Below, piece by piece: positions 33,376-43,900 of a stretch of DNA of 64,000 bases. The notes under the pieces were generated by a model. The model did not search any database. It saw only the letters and a list, made by a program, of their open reading frames with translations, and was not told where the DNA came from. Numbering within the stretch: the first letter of the stretch is position 1; each line of letters starts with the position of its first letter. The stretch is from Buddleja alternifolia. Lineage: Eukaryota > Streptophyta > Magnoliopsida > Lamiales > Scrophulariaceae. The stretch is taken from positions 11,876,046 to 11,940,045 of the forward strand of contig CM033393.1 of NCBI GenBank assembly GCA_019426215.1, read 5' to 3'. The translations under genes and the position numbers were made by a program.

Positions 33376-34530
33376 GGGCTTATTTTAATTAGCAACCCTA
33401 TATAAATAGGAGACGTTAGAAAAAATTCATCAATATTCCTTGGAAGAAAGTTTTACACGTGAAAAAGGGGAGAGAGAGAGAGAGAGAGAGAGAGAAGAAA
33501 CTTGGAAGAGAAGAAAAGAAAGCTCTTGAAGAGTAAAGAGAGAAATCTTGATTCTTGCCATTAATAAAAAAAAAATCTTGGTTTTCTTGGATTCCTTCTT
33601 CTTCTTCAACCCTGTATAAATAGGAGACGTTAGAAAAAATTCATCAATATTCCTTGGAAGAAAGTTTTACACGTGAAAAAGGGGAGAGAGAGAGAGAGAA
33701 AAGAAACTTGGAAGAGAAGAAAATAAAGCTCTTGAAGAGTAAAGAGAGAAATCTTGATTCTTGCCATTAATAAAAAAAAAATCTTGGTTTTCCTTCTTCT
33801 TCTTCTTCTTCTTCTTGACTTTATGCTATTTATTTCATCTTCTTCTTTAAATATGCTTGAATAATTTATTTACTATGGTTTAAGATCTAATCTTGTGTAT
33901 ATATGTGGATTGTTGATATTAATTGGGTTTATTCTTGTTTATTTAATCTATCATTGAGTGTTTAATACTTGTAATTGTTTGATCACTAATTACATGATTT
34001 AAGTTAATTTAAGAAGTATAGGTAGGTGAATTGAATTATCGGTTCAGATATGATAGACATGTTTAAATTGTTTAATAAGGATATTAGTAATTTTGCATGA
34101 GGCTAGTTAAAAAAATTTCATAGAAATTAATTGATTCATCTAGTTAGTTGTTGATCATGGGAGTGACGAGGATTAATCTAGTTGGATACTCATGAAAATC
34201 TCGGGAGGGCATTCATGTAATTAAGAAAAATTGGGCTTTTAACTTAGGCAAGAATAACAAACCATTGAAAGTCAATAATCCATAGAAATACCTTGATGAA
34301 TTCTTAATCCCTAGGCTTTTTCGTTCATTGATTTACCGTTTTATTTAGTTCTGCTTTAATAAGTTTTAATTATTCATGCTTTTATAAAAATCTCATCTCT
34401 TATAATCTATAGTCTAGATAATAAGATACGCTTAGTTTGGTACTTGACATCATTCCTTGTGGAGACGATCTTACTTGCTACTATATTATTTATTTGATTC
34501 ATGTTGTTACGGACGGTTAACACTATACGA
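33376..34530 (+). repeat. Probable Tat/Ogre-like LTR remnant
   Basis: Sequence with a TATAAATAGG promoter motif, GA-rich leader, a long AT-rich non-coding part and the phrase CATTCCTTGTGGAGACGATC (near 34449), which resembles the U5 end of plant Tat/Ogre gypsy LTRs. No reading frame of a gypsy protein follows. I infer a solo or truncated LTR; the ends are not certain. Confidence 0.4.
33393..33785 (+). repeat. Tandem duplication of promoter and leader, period 214 bp
   Basis: The block from CAACCCTATATAAATAGG through the (GA)n tract and TCTTGGTTTTC is present twice (33393 and 33607), with almost no differences apart from (GA)n length. Both copies keep the TATA motif, so the LTR has two potential promoters in series. 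Confidence 0.8.
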
Positions 34531-35526
34531 GCTAGAGTAAGATATAGACAAAGCCTACCTTCACTCAAGTTTGACTTTGATTTAAGTGTAAGCCCTTCAA
34601 CTCATGCTTGACATGGGCTAGATCATAAAAATCTCATCTCGAAAATTAACAAGTCGAACCTACAGACTTTGAGCTGAGCTTATCGACAGTCCTATTAGAG
34701 AATCTTGTAATTAATTCATCTACAAGAGTTTAGAAAACAATAATTTTCAAATTAAAGAAATTTTAGAAATAAGTGAGCAAGAAAAATCTTTTTAGACATT
34801 GCATTTAAAAACTCCGAAATTCAAATCCAAGTTTGGATTATTTTGCTCTGCATTCCTCATTTGATACCAAGTATTTTTCCTAACTCAATACTCATCCGAA
34901 AAGATCAAGATTCCCTTCAACCATTCATTCCCCCCACCTACGACCTACCTGTCTGTTGTCTGCATTTTCCTCCATCCATTAGAACTTCCCCCATTCTTTT
35001 CCTCCCCCATCCCCATCTCCTCTACGTGAGTGCCTCCACCGATATTGTCTCTCGCGCTCCCGCTCAGCCTAAAAAGTGGAAAGTTCAACACTAAGTCCTA
35101 GTAATCACCCAAATCTTCCAGCACAATCGTTGTACCACCACACCCCAAATGGTGATGGTGGAGGGGCGATGATGTTTTGAGGAGTACAAATGAAAAAAAA
35201 AAACATGAAAAATCAATTTCAATATAGGGTGATGATGGTGGGCAATAATCAGTACCGCAAAACACGATGTGGTGGGCGAGAACACTACGGCATGGGCAGC
35301 TAGGGTGGAGGAAGAGAATTGGAAGGATGGTTTTGAGAGAACTGTAGGTCTACTCCATTGCGAAGGAACTGAAAACTACGAGAACAATAAAGCGGGAAAA
35401 AGGAGGAGTGAAGACAATCAATGTGATTTTAATGTTAAGTTTAGAGTATTTTTATCTTGATATAGAGATTAAGGAGGTAGCACAAACCTTTATTTGAGAT
35501 TGAAAAGTGCAAAGTATAGAATGATG
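34531..35526. other. No gene recognised
   Basis: AT-rich sequence with a pyrimidine-rich part (34880-35060). Short open frames of 63-97 codons on both strands show no motif, no consistent codon signal and no homology I recognise. I treat them as chance ORFs. Confidence 0.5.
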
Positions 35527-35534
35527 GAGGGGTA

Positions 35535-35986
35535 AGGTGTGTTCACCAGTCGAGCTTGGTCATTTTTCCAGGCTCGAGCTCGAGCTCGATTATTTGTGTT
35601 TGGGCTCGAGCTCGATCGAGCCGTATAGCATGAGCTCGAGCTTTGTGTTTGGGCTCGAGCTCGATCGAGCCGTATAGCATGAGCTCGAGCTTTGTGTTTG
35701 GGCTCGAGCTCGATCGAGCCGTATAGCATGAGCTCGAGCTCGAGCTCGATTATTTCCACTGAGCTCGAGCTCGAGCTAAACATATATACTTTTTTATTTT
35801 TAATAAATTATATTATTATATAAATATTATATTATAATATATATATATATTAAAATATATTAATTAAAAAATATATATATAACTCGCGAGCTCCCGAACA
35901 CTTATAAAATAGCTCGAGCTCGAGCCGAGTTTTTTTCGAGCCGGCTCGCCAAGCTCGCGAGCTGGTTCGGCTCGGTCAACACCCCT
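35535..35986. mobile_element. hAT-like MITE rich in GAGCTC palindromes
   Basis: Ends AGGTGTGTTCACC and, reversed, AGGGGTGTTGACC. Both ends then run into CGAGCT-rich sequence, a pattern common to a widespread plant hAT-like MITE group. Flanks GAGGGGTA and CTAGGGTA or AGGGTACC could be a decayed 8-bp target duplication. It contains a 49-bp tandem repeat in three near-identical copies starting at 35596, 35645 and 35694. Confidence 0.6.
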
Positions 35987-36172
35987 AGGGTACCGAATCA
36001 CAACTTTAATTTATATTTTGATATTTTTTAGGAAAAGACCGATATTTCTAATGTTTAAAAAGGAAAAGGAAAAACCATTCTAATGAAATAATAAGTAAAA
36101 ATAGTAAAATCTGACCCAAATTTACAAACATTTTGACAATGGGTTTAACATGATTACGCAAGTACCTAGTTT

Positions 36173-37165
36173 AGGAAATATTATAGTTTTCGTCCTATAC
36201 ATTCTTGTGGCAACTTTGGGATAATATTTTTTCCAACTAACAATTAAGTCTAATATCTTTTAATTTGGTAATTTTTCGTCCTCCGTGTGACAATTTTGGT
36301 CCTCCAGCACCAGAAAATTGAAAAAAATGGGGATTTTTAATTCAATTTGGGGATTTTAATTATGATATGGGAATTTTTGGCACTTTTTTAGCGAAAATCG
36401 CGTTCAATAAGAAATTACAAGATCTAACAAGCAATTAAAAGGGGGAAAAAGCATCTTTTCCCGCTCCATATTGTTCATGTATGCAATTTTGTTAAATAAG
36501 GAATCACAAGTCAGATTCTAGGCCAAAATCCAACACAAAAAAGTGAAAAATCATGGGAAAAAATGTTTTCAATGTCTTCTACTTTCAACAGTGAACTCCA
36601 TGTCAATTACTACTGTGGAATTAGGGCTCCTTGGAGGACTTCTCGGAAAGGTTTCTTTCATGCCTCAACTATAAGGTATTTTTTTTTAGTTTGGTTAAGC
36701 CGCAACTATAAAATATGAAATTGATATTATTCTTGTATTTCTTATTTATTTTTATTCTATTCCAAGTCTAACTCTAACTTATGAATTTGTTTGAAGGATA
36801 GATATTTTTTACTTGGTAGGACCCAAATGTGTGCAAGATCAATATCATACTTCATTTGCGTCGCACAAATAGGGATTCAGAAGTTGAATTAATTAGCCTG
36901 AAGAAGAAAGTTGCTCTCTCCAAAAGTACCAAAATCCCTAAATAAGAATAAAAACCCTCAAATTGAAGTCAAAATTCCTAAATCGAATTAAAATCCTCAA
37001 TTTTTTCAATTTTTTGGCGCAGGAGGACCAAAGTTGTCAACCAGAGGATCAAAATTCCCACTAAATTATAAAAATACTGTACTTAATTTTTAGTTGAAAA
37101 AAATATTATCCCAAAATTGTCACCCTTTTGATATAATATAAAGGATCAAAAATGCAATTTTCCCC
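36173..37165. mobile_element. Long-TIR DNA element (MULE-like), non-autonomous
   Basis: The first and last roughly 250 bp are inverted copies of each other. For example GGGATAATATTTTTT, TTTGGTCCTCC and AAAATTGAAAAAA blocks occur at the left and as complements at the right. Flanks TAGTTT (36167-36172 and 37166-37171) match. No coding region inside. It lies directly upstream of the proposed 5' end of the VPS55 gene. Confidence 0.65.
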
Positions 37166-37209
37166 TAGTTTACTAATAAACATATAAAACACCGAAATCT
37201 GCCACCATC

Positions 37210-37345
37210 AAAGATCTAAACGCTTTTCTTGAAGCCTTTTTTCAATCTCAATTCACAAGCCTTCAAAAGATTCCTGGCGTCTCCGTTTCCGATCTTCTAG
37301 TTGCACCCCTTACGTCACAAGAATTTCTCTCTATATTCACCACCG
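37210..37345 (+). other. Candidate 5'-UTR exon of the VPS55 gene
   Basis: Pyrimidine-rich leader-like sequence ending CACCACCG before GTAAGATG, a good plant donor site. A matching acceptor (ACTTGCAG) lies at 40831-40838 before the exon that holds the ATG. This would make a 3.5-kb leader intron. Prediction only. Confidence 0.3.
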
Positions 37346-40300
37346 GTAAGATGTTTCTGATTTTTGTAATTCTTATTTTATCTCAAACGAATTTTGTGAT
37401 TGTGGGAGCTAAGAACCTACGCAAACTGGTCCTCCTATCCGGTGTTTGTTTGCTCCACGCGTTTCAAAATTTTGGTTATTTCTACTGCAGAATTTGAGGG
37501 TTTTAGAACAGAAAGTTTTGGTTTTTACGATTTTCTTATTCTTTCTGGTTCTCATTTTGATTCTTTTTTTATTCCTTGTCCGAATTTCATACTTCTTTTT
37601 GCAACACCAGGTCTTGAGTTTTTTCTAGTCTTTGAATTCGTGAATTTCGGATTCTCATTCAGTGCACGAACGTGTTTTGGTTGAGGTTGAATAATAATAA
37701 AAAGAATTCTGGAAACGGTGATCCGGTGAAGCTACTCCCTTAGCTACTGAAATTTAACAATTTCACTCCGTTTTTTGTTGCTGATCTTTTCAGCGAAGCA
37801 GTTTGTTTGCATCTTAGTTATTAAGGGCTCGGAACTAGTTTTCTTTATCAAAAAAAGTGTCACTTTATCTTTAATTGGTTATTTAGTTAGGCATAGGCTG
37901 GATGTTTTAGTAATAACTGTGAAATTAATTGTTAAAAATTTCTGTGCTTGTACTATTTTCAAGCCACTTTGTAGAAAGGGTTCGAAATGCGCAGTAAGAT
38001 AGTTAGAGAAGTGGTTTTTTTCCCTGTTTCTTAAGAAAAGATGTTCTAAGATAGGCTGTATATTATAATTGTGAGTTGTATGTGTGCTCTATTCACAAAT
38101 ACATATGCCTGGAAGTATTCCAAGTTTGTGAACGATGATTTTTGTTTACTGTAACTCTTTTGGCATATCTACAAATTCCTTATTCTGTTTCTACAGTCGT
38201 TACCTTCTGACAATACAATGTTATCCATAACTTGTTTCTCCATAGCTAAACGAAGCATTCCAGAAATCCAGGGCATGAATTGTTTCATAGCATAGAGAAA
38301 TAAAACACAGCTCTTCTCTAACTCAAGGACAACCTCGTGTTTAGAATGTTTATTGGCTCATAGTCTTAGATTTGGATTATCTTTTGGGCTTGAAGCTAGA
38401 TAAAAAGTGCAAGGTTTGTGTGGATTCATTTGAGGGTATTGTTTGTACAGATATTCTTTGTTGAAATTTTTATAAAACATGCCTCGGTGTTTGTGCGAAA
38501 CTGAAATTGTGTTTGCATACTGTCTACTGAATTGCATAATTTGATTTACTGACTTTATAGGTGATTTTGAGAAAATATGTTTCTTTCCTTGTTTCCAAAC
38601 ATGTTATAAAGAGTTTCCTGAAAATGGAGCGTTGTTTTCTGAAAATGGGTTTTAGGCGTTTGATGGGGTACACGTCATGAAATAGTTTTGACAATAGTGG
38701 TTGTTATCTGTAGTTGTTTTCTTAATCAATTTTAGAAATGAGCAAAGTAAATACATTTTCAAACTGAAAATGGGAATATATGTTAAGAAACGAATCCAGC
38801 CATACCTAAGTAAATATAACTTTTCGTATTTTGTTAGCTGACACGGAAATATCCTAGTAAACTTTCTACATCCTGCGAGTAATAAATTGCTTATGCGTCC
38901 GATTATTGTTTCCACAAGGACAACGTATTTACGTACTCGAACTATAGTTTTACCTAGACTAAGATAAAACAATCGAAATTGAACGACTAATTTGACTATT
39001 TAATTGACTGACTAATTAACTATGAGTCAAAATAATTAGAAATATCGACTAAGAAGTTTAACAACGATGGGAAGAATAACTAAGGTACATGATCCAACCT
39101 AACTATGCAATATAATTATAACCTTTATTTTTACGGAGTATTAAATTCATTATGCTATGGCAGAATTTCCTAATATATATATTAACCAAATCTCTTGGCA
39201 TAGCAATTTCATTTCTTATAATGATCCCCTATATTTTTATGAAAATTGAATTAGAAGAAAAGCAGTAAATCATCCCATGAAATTTGTTATTTACTACGAA
39301 AAGCCAAACAAGGGAATTGGTTATATATTTCTATTTATTTTTACGATGTGGTGTTTACGTTGTGGTGCTTGATACCTATGATGCTACCTTAGTTTATCAC
39401 CTTTCAGCCTTCAAACAAGGCATTTGAACCAGTAAATTACAATCAAGCATTAAAAGCAATATCAAACACTTAGCATAAACCAAGTTAATTCATAAAACCA
39501 AAGATTCATAAATCAAATTGCATAATTCGGCTTTCACATGGCCTTGCCTCGAGAGTTAGTTCATTACATAAGAAAGGAAGTCAACATTTATTCCCCAAAA
39601 CATTGTATAAAGAATATGCTAAGAGATGAAAGAAAACAACCTAGATCTCTCACCAAGTTTTGCTTGCTTAGATCTCGAATTAACCCTCTTTGTGACTGTA
39701 TTCGGATTCTTCTCGTCTATCCATTGCCGCCTCAAAATTCCTGAAGGTCTCAAACCCGATGTTCCATCCCTTGCCTCCCAAAATATCCTGAAGGTCTTAA
39801 ACACGAAGTTCTGTGTTAAGCTCCAGAAAAAACTACCCTAAACTCAGATTTATAGACAAAACATGGAAAACGGTGCTGCAGCCTCAAGCATGGGCGACAT
39901 GGCTTCCACTGAGATAGCTCCGCAGCTTGAGAAATGGTGCTGCATTGCCAACTTTCTGGAGTTTTTTTGTTGCGGGATCATTTGTCAAGCCGCAGCTTCA
40001 ACTAGGCAGTGGTCCAACTTGCGCGTTAGGAGCATAATTGTCTCTATAGATATCGTGTCGGATTGAGGTGATTCATATTTTTGCAGAAAGCTAAGAGATG
40101 TGGCTAGAACTCTCTAGAAGACACCAAGACCTAATTCAGCTGCTAAAGATGACAACTACACGAGACGCTGGCGGAGAGAGCTCCATCAAAAATTGTCTCC
40201 ATCACAGATTTTGTTTTGTTTCTCTACTTCTTTTAAGCTCAATTGAACTCTCTTCGTTCTCTTATGTGTCAAAACATACTTTGACCTACATAATAGAATA

Positions 40301-40838
40301 TTAGTTAATGAGAGTAATATGTAGGATAAACATCAAGAGTTCATCAATTTGTTAACGCAAAAGACACATGCATAGTTAGCATTCTGATCATTCGGTTCTT
40401 TGTTTTTCTCCAATTTCTTCTTTATATTGATCATGTGTTTTGGTGTTCTAGCCTAAGGGGCCATTGGACAATAGGTGAGTATCTCTGACGTTTCCCCAAA
40501 AACTTCGCAAACTAGTTGTTATCTTTATGTTATTGGTTATAACTAACTATGAGTGTGTGTCTTGATGAATGCCTGTTGTTGCTATTCTGTACTACACGGA
40601 AAGCAGGATTCAGTTTGATGGGAATGAGAAATATATAGATCGGATAATAGGTCTCGAATCAAATATTTTTAAGTCTTTTAGAAATGGTGCTTGAAAATGT
40701 AAATACATGCAATAGGTGAAAATCCAATTTGATTACCAAGACTAAGTAAAGAGAATCCAGTTTATTAAAAAATGCCTATTTTCCTTCCAATTCACTCTCG
40801 TTTCTTATTTTCATTTTTCTTTTTGAGGAAACTTGCAG
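37346..40838. other. Probable leader intron or intergenic DNA, no gene recognised
   Basis: T-rich, intron-like composition. Open frames here (94 aa at 37400, 106 aa minus at 38652, 68-71 aa around 39538-40304) show no recognisable domain. The stretch 39840-40200 is GC-richer and unlike its surroundings (GCTGCAGCCTCAAGC and similar), and may be an LTR fragment of an element I cannot name. Confidence 0.4.
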
Positions 40839-40943
40839 CAAGACCAATCAAATATTAACTGGAAAATTGAGAAGTTCGACCAGTGGTCTTCAAATTCTCG
40901 AATTTTTTTCTTTGAACGAAATCCTCACACATACTTTGCAGAA

Positions 40944-43900
40944 ATGGCTATGACCATTGAAGGTTTGTCCTCTCATTCTCGTTTCTCTGTTTAGTGTTAT
41001 CACTGTTTTTTTATCAATGTTCCCCCAGTGAGCAATCAAGAAAAGTATTATGCTCTCGTTTAATATGTACGTAGTTTCGTACTGCGTAAAATTGTTGCAT
41101 TTACCACTGCTTTTTATTTGATTGATGTTGTTTATTTTGAGTGATGATTTTTTTCTGCTTTACTTCAATGAATGAAGCCGAAATAGCAGCTCTTTCTTTT
41201 TTCTTTTTTGGAATGGGATTTTATTGTTTGGGCCACTTCGGATGAGAATGCTTAAATTTGTCTCTGGAATGTTTACGTACTCTATTTTCATAATGCAATT
41301 GAGATGCAACGAGTATGATGATGTTACATTAACAACATTTCAGTGGAAAAATTGGTTATATTCAAAGAGATTATGTTGATTGTGATGATTACCGAGTCCC
41401 TTATTTCTTGTTGTTTTGGGTTATTGCTTTCTTGGAGCTTCATAGTCTACAGTAGTTACCCCACCATTGCTGATATAGAAATGCTCAGAAATATTGTGAA
41501 TTGGTTTACATTATGGAATTTTTCACCCCCGCTGATATCAAATATATATTATTAGTTTTGATTCTCATATTGATTTTGACTCTATTTACTTTCTTTGCTG
41601 GTCTGGTGTTCTGCTCTTGTATGGCTGGTTTCGCTTGATGGATGCAGTGTAAGTAGACAAATTTAATTGAATTCAATACGAGCGCTGATTTCTGCACTCC
41701 ATTTCCTTGCATGTAGAATGCTGAAGGAAGGAAATGGAGCGTGAAGTCACCACTTTGTAGTTTCTTCCTGTTCTATTGATAACAGCCAATCTTGTGGCAT
41801 TTAATGTCAGTCTTGCAGGACTTGCCTTCATGTTTTCAGCCAGCATCCTGCTCCAGATCCTGGTAAGTTCCGATACAAGGCCATCATCATGGCCCAAATA
41901 GTGGTTCATCTGTTCTAGTTCCATCACTACAAACCTTTCTAAGGCCTGTTCACTTTGTATGATCTGCATGGATATACTTTTATATCAATGGTAATACAGT
42001 GTTCTTTTAGGTGAAGAGCCCATGATAAGAAGAGACTGGTATAGAATTGCAAAAGCCCAAGAGCTGTGATATAATAGTCACACCATGGTGTGTACTTTAT
42101 TATTCCGTAGAAAAGACTGCCTTGTCCCTCAACTTTTTTTATTGATAAGAAGATATTAGCGCCAGAAAATATGAGAGGTTGTAAATTATGAAGGAGAAAT
42201 ATGAAAGATGATTTTTGTAAACGATTATAGAAGTAAGGTTATTTTGTGAATTTGACTATTCCATCTAGAATTTATCTATATTAAACCATATTTATGAACA
42301 TGATTGCCCAAGAATTAACTAAGCAATACAGTCTTTCCTCATCCTTCAAATAATCTTTTTGGCCATGAATGACATCAAAGGAAGTGAATGAGGCCCAAGA
42401 GATGTATTATTAGGAGGATCCATGGTGATCCTTATTTTAGTTGATAATATCAAGGGGATTCATTTTACCCTCCATGAACATTCAAAAATCAGTTAACATG
42501 AGGAACAAACTATGGTTGTCTTGCAGGTGTTACTTGTTTATCTCTGGCTTTTTAATAATTGTTGATTTCCCTATTTTTATAACATTTTTATTCGTATAAT
42601 TGTTTTATTGGATTTTATGAAAATGTGTGCGTAGGTTGACTCTAGATGATACTGGATCTGAAAAATGTAGTTTACTCTCTCTTTAGTTATTTTGAAATTC
42701 ACGAGCCTGTAAACTTTGGAGGGGAAGAATGTAAACTTTTATGCTTGATCACCGAGTAATCATGTAACCAACAGCAGCATAAGGTGGTTAGCTTTGAAGT
42801 TGTTGTCATTTTGCATTGAGGTTTAATGCAAACCCTCCCCCCCCCCCCCCCCCCAAAGATCACGAAATAGCCTAATCACCCCCATATTCTTAAAGAAGTC
42901 GGCGAAAAGCCAAATTTTGTTAAAAAGATTGAAAGAAATGTGTTCTTTTGGGTGAAATAACACTATTTAACTTTTATATTGTTTGGATAGTGTATAAATG
43001 TCAAATAAGCATGTCAATAAAGGTGAAAAATACGCTCACTTTCTAATGAAATTTGGCTTTTTCACAAACTTCTATAAGAACACAGGGGGTGATTAGGCTA
43101 TTTAGGCGGTTTTTAGCAAAATACATTATTAACACAGTTTTTTTTGCATATTGATGGAATGGGTTAAAATGTGTGATATTTTTGATACTATTTTGTCTGT
43201 CTGTTAGTACAACGGTTGTATTTTTTATTTCTATGTTCTATACTTTTAGTACGACGGTTGTATTTTTTATTGGTTTCTGTTCTGAACCTGAATGCAGGCT
43301 TGTGCCATATACAACAACTGGTGGCCAATGTTATCAGGTTTGTATCAAGACTTGTGTATGTTTAGGCTGAAATTTCAGTTATTTGATATTAGTTAGTACA
43401 TTATAATTATGTACTTAATGAAAACTTGTTTTACAGCTCTTATGTATGTCCTGGTGCCCATGCCTTGTCTATTTTTCGGTGGCGGGTCCACTCAGTTCCT
43501 AATCAGTCGAGATGGTGGGGGGTGAGTATTCTCGTATTAAGGATCCAACTATATTTTCCTCGCCTTCTTCAGTCTTTAAATAAAACAACTGATAAAGTAT
43601 CTAAAAGATTGTCCAAAGTGCACATCTTTAATATATATTTTCGTGCATTTTGTGACTTTTGGAATCCTTAGGTTGTGTTTGTTTCTGTTTTGGGCTGGGT
43701 TTCTGACCAAATACCCAGACCAAAGCATGTTTGGATTTGGATCATTTAGAAGCCCATGTTTGGCCAAATAATTCCAGACACCCAAAAACAGCATGCCGCT
43801 GTTTTGGGTTAAAGAGAGAGAAATCAGCATCATTTCTCTCTCTCTAACAGACTGTCATTCAACATTTATATTATTGATTCACTATATATATAATACACTG

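Noticed and set aside
35490..35783. Minus-strand ORF of 97 residues rich in RARAQ/ELELEL
   Set aside because: It is the chance translation of the GAGCTC repeats of a MITE.
37400..37684. 94-residue ORF with Phe-rich hydrophobic sequence upstream of VPS55
   Set aside because: T-rich intron-like DNA gives Phe-rich frames in any reading. No start context, no domain and overlapping frames of similar length.
39538..40304. Cluster of ORFs of about 68-71 codons, possible small genes
   Set aside because: Frames overlap on both strands, show no homology I recognise, and lie in what is probably a leader intron or an old repeat.
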